Positions 61,671 through 64,000 of a stretch of 64,000 nucleotides of DNA are shown in pieces; position 1 is the first letter of the stretch; each line of letters opens with the position of its first letter. A model generated the notes under the pieces. It had not been told where the DNA came from, made no database searches, and saw only the letters and a program-made list of their open reading frames with translations. Source of the DNA: JAJYLM01 sp964547905 (lineage in GTDB: Bacteria > JAMCPX01); contig CAZJPN010000050.1 in assembly GCA_964547905.1 (NCBI GenBank), positions 12,466 through 76,465 of the forward strand, written 5' to 3'. The position numbers and the translations under genes were made by a program.

Positions 61671-62429
61671 ATGGTTAAAGTTGCTATAATAATACCCGCA
61701 AGATACAGTTCAAAGCGTCTGCCAGGAAAGCCACTCTTAAAACTTGGGAATAAAACTATCATCCAGCATGTTTACGAGAACGCAAAAGCATCGAGACTTG
61801 CTGACAGGGTGATCGTTGCCACCGATGACAGGCGTATAGAGGAAGCAGTAAGAAACTTCGGCGGAGAATGCAGAATGACACCCGAAGGCATAAAGAGCGG
61901 ATCAGACAGGATAGCATACGTTGCAAAACATATAGACAGCGAACTCATAATGAACCTGCAGGGAGATGAGCCTTTCTTGAAACCTTCTTTCTTTGACAGG
62001 GGATTAGAATTGGCACTGTCAAACAAAGACATACCGGTCGTAACGCTTGCTGCAAAGATAAAAACCATTGACGAACTCGATAACCCGAACAATGTAAAGG
62101 TTGTAGTGGATAAGCATGGGTATGCGCTTTATTTCTCGCGTTTTCCCATTCCATTCATCCGGAACGATAAGGGAAAGCTTGTCAAAAAGATCAATGGACA
62201 TTACAGACATATAGGTATCTACATATTCAGACGTAAGGTACTGCTGGAGTTCGTAAGCATGAAGCAGTCTGCACTCGAGAAAATGGAGATGCTTGAACAA
62301 TTAAGGCTGCTCGAAAATGGTTATAGGATCATGGTTGCTGTTACGGGCAATCCGCCGGCCGGCATAGATACGGCTGAAGATTTAACAAGGGCTCAGGCTT
62401 TTTTTATGAAAAAAAGGAAGGTATTATGA
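61671..62429 (+). CDS. kdsB: 3-deoxy-manno-octulosonate cytidylyltransferase
   Basis: Activates KDO with CTP for lipopolysaccharide core synthesis. The 252-aa protein opens VKVAIIIPARYSSKRLPGKP, has VIVATDDRRIEEAV, SGSDRIAYV, NLQGDEPFLKPSFF and HIGIYIFRRKVLLEFV, all family blocks. The only nearby Shine-Dalgarno, GGAGG at 61665-61669, is just one base from the ATG, too close to work normally. Its stop overlaps the pyrG start (ATGA), a pairing often seen (CTP made and used). Confidence 0.96.
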   Translation: MVKVAIIIPARYSSKRLPGKPLLKLGNKTIIQHVYENAKASRLADRVIVATDDRRIEEAVRNFGGECRMTPEGIKSGSDRIAYVAKHIDSELIMNLQGDEPFLKPSFFDRGLELALSNKDIPVVTLAAKIKTIDELDNPNNVKVVVDKHGYALYFSRFPIPFIRNDKGKLVKKINGHYRHIGIYIFRRKVLLEFVSMKQSALEKMEMLEQLRLLENGYRIMVAVTGNPPAGIDTAEDLTRAQAFFMKKRKVL

Positions 62430-64000
62430 AATCAAAATTTATATTTGTTACCGGAGGAGTCGTATCGTCTCTTGGCAAGGGTATTGCTTCGTCCTCTATC
62501 GCAGCCCTTTTACAGGCAAGAGGGCTGAATGTAACCCTGCAAAAACTTGATCCCTATATCAATGTCGACCCTGGAACAATGAATCCGTATCAGCATGGAG
62601 AGGTGTTTGTTACCGAAGACGGAGCAGAAACAGACCTTGATCTCGGCCATTACGAAAGGTTTACGAATATCAGCATAACACATTCAAACAACGTTACAGC
62701 AGGACAGGTATACGACACGGTGATAAATAAAGAAAGGAAGGGGGAATACCTCGGAGGCACGGTACAGGTAATTCCACATATAACTGATGAGATAAAACGA
62801 CGGATAAGAGAAAATGCCAAGGGCAAGGACATAGCCATCATAGAGATCGGAGGCACTGTTGGCGATATAGAAAGCCTTCCATTCCTCGAGGCTATACGAC
62901 AGCTTAAAAAGGATGTGGGTCCGGAAAACGTACTTTATGTACATCTTACGCTCGTACCTTACATAAAAGCTTCGGGGGAGCTTAAAACCAAGCCAACGCA
63001 GCACTCTGTAAAAGAATTGAGAGCCATAGGCATACAGCCCGACATCCTGCTCTGCAGAACGGAGAGGCATATTGATAAGGAATTAAAGGCAAAAATATCG
63101 CTGTTCAGCGACGTTGATCAGGATGCCGTAATTGCCGCCATCGATGTTGACTCAATATACGACGTGCCTGTCGAATTTCACAATGAAGCACTCGATGAAA
63201 AGATCATAGAAAAGCTGCACATCTGGACAGGCGCCCCTGACCTTTCGAAATGGGAATCACTATCAAAGAGGACGGCCGGGATAAAGGATGAGGTAACCAT
63301 AGGGATCGTGGGCAAGTATGTACATTTAAGGGATTCGTACAAGAGCCTGCATGAGGCATTAACGCACGGGGGTATTGCAAACAACGTAAAGATCAACCAC
63401 AAATACATAGACTCGGAAGAGATAGAAAAAGAAGGTGCTGCAAAGTTTTTAAGCGATGTAAACGGCATTCTCGTTCCGGGAGGCTTCGGCAACAGGGGGA
63501 TAGAGGGTAAGATACTTGCCGCAAAGTATGCGAGGGAAAAGAAGATACCATACTTCGGAATATGCCTCGGCATGCAGATCGCGGTCATTGAATTTGCACG
63601 CCATGTTCTCAATATAAAAGATGCAAACAGCAGCGAGTTCGATCCGAAAACAAAAAATCCTGTAATAGACCTTATGCCTGAGCAAAAAGGAAACAAACAA
63701 CTTGGGGGGTCAATGAGGCTGGGCGCCTATGAATGCAGAATCAAGTCGGGCACTCATGCATCGCGGGCTTACGGTAAAGATATAATTTACGAGAGACACA
63801 GACACAGGTATGAGTTCAATAATGATTACAGGCAAAACTTCATATCCAAAGGTATGATCATAAGCGGTGAATACCCTGAAAAGAAGCTTGTAGAGATCAT
63901 AGAGTTAAAGAACCATCCATGGTTTCTTGGATGCCAATTCCACCCGGAGTTCAAGTCAAGGCCCATTGCGCCCCACCCTCTCTTTGCCCAGTTCATAAAG
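62426..64000 (+). CDS. pyrG: CTP synthase, partial at window end
   Basis: Makes CTP from UTP, ATP and glutamine. 525 codons are present and the frame is open at 64000, about 15-20 residues short of the usual 535-545. The synthetase half opens FIFVTGGVVSSLGKGIASSS and shows DPYINVDPGTMNPYQHGEVF and EIGGTVGDIESLPFLEAIRQ. The glutaminase half has VPGGFGNRGIEGKI, the nucleophile in GICLGMQ (Cys380) and GCQFHPEFKS with the His-Glu pair. It overlaps kdsB by four bases. Confidence 0.97.
   Translation, partial: MKSKFIFVTGGVVSSLGKGIASSSIAALLQARGLNVTLQKLDPYINVDPGTMNPYQHGEVFVTEDGAETDLDLGHYERFTNISITHSNNVTAGQVYDTVINKERKGEYLGGTVQVIPHITDEIKRRIRENAKGKDIAIIEIGGTVGDIESLPFLEAIRQLKKDVGPENVLYVHLTLVPYIKASGELKTKPTQHSVKELRAIGIQPDILLCRTERHIDKELKAKISLFSDVDQDAVIAAIDVDSIYDVPVEFHNEALDEKIIEKLHIWTGAPDLSKWESLSKRTAGIKDEVTIGIVGKYVHLRDSYKSLHEALTHGGIANNVKINHKYIDSEEIEKEGAAKFLSDVNGILVPGGFGNRGIEGKILAAKYAREKKIPYFGICLGMQIAVIEFARHVLNIKDANSSEFDPKTKNPVIDLMPEQKGNKQLGGSMRLGAYECRIKSGTHASRAYGKDIIYERHRHRYEFNNDYRQNFISKGMIISGEYPEKKLVEIIELKNHPWFLGCQFHPEFKSRPIAPHPLFAQFIK

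Noticed and set aside
62650..63070. Minus-strand open frames inside pyrG
   Set aside because: Antisense to a highly conserved enzyme; no supporting signals.

Overview
The window looks like chromosome of a Gram-negative (diderm), fairly AT-rich bacterium with tightly packed genes. Diderm features are an Omp85/TamB pair, KdsB (KDO for lipopolysaccharide), a SurA-like periplasmic protein and a predicted outer-membrane barrel. The mix of a psd-pssA-leuACDB-asd operon, several beta-oxidation enzymes, a YVTN propeller with a CFI-box C-terminus and dispersed palindromes recalls Desulfobacterota/Deltaproteobacteria-like lineages. That placement is inference. No phage, plasmid, insertion sequence with transposase or CRISPR array is visible.

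Layout. 1-2.3 kb: a surface beta-propeller protein and repeats. 2.3-9.6 kb (minus): psd, pssA, leuA, leuC, leuD, leuB, asd. 9.7-11.0 kb (plus): hemL, divergent from psd. 11.2-14.7 kb (minus): an ArsA/Get3-like ATPase, a small unknown protein, a PATAN/J/TPR protein and peptide deformylase. 14.9-20.7 kb (minus): barrel protein, precorrin-2 dehydrogenase, CcsA-like, hemA, hemC, cobA-hemD. 20.7-23.7 kb: a decayed STAND/BTAD regulator. 23.8-25.9 kb (minus): MarR plus an ABC exporter. 26-28.8 kb: an IF-2B homologue, then an acyl-CoA dehydrogenase under a FadR-type operator. 28.9-37.5 kb (minus): yacG, tamB, a seven-POTRA Omp85, a SurA-like protein and a RimK-like ligase. 37.5-40.4 kb: an orphan response regulator, an epimerase/acyltransferase pair and tRNA-Phe. 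40.5-42.3 kb: a DmdC-type acyl-CoA dehydrogenase. 42.6-47.9 kb (plus): ctpA, ftsB-like, diguanylate cyclase, pdxJ, kinase-BON fusion. 48-54 kb (minus): MFS pump, nnrDE-polA. 54-56.8 kb (minus): thiolase and 3-hydroxyacyl-CoA dehydrogenase. 57-64 kb: Spy-like protein, acpS, family 4 UDG, mutL, glycosyltransferase, kdsB and pyrG (cut by the window end).

How the genes work together. HemA, HemL, HemC and CobA-HemD plus precorrin-2 dehydrogenase take glutamyl-tRNA to uroporphyrinogen III and on to sirohydrochlorin/siroheme, beside a cytochrome c maturation protein. The acyl-CoA dehydrogenases, hydroxyacyl-CoA dehydrogenase and thiolase cover most of beta-oxidation. TamB, Omp85 and the SurA-like protein form an outer-membrane biogenesis set.

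The least ordinary signals are the small repeats and some gene pairings: a 9-bp tandem repeat twice inside polA in frame and once after hemL; a 7-bp tandem repeat abutting the stops of leuB and polA; an ATGCAT-centred palindrome recurring at gene ends; a Get3-like ATPase beside a J/TPR protein and peptide deformylase; and a seven-POTRA Omp85. No intergenic stretch exceeds 300 bases apart from the pseudogene region.
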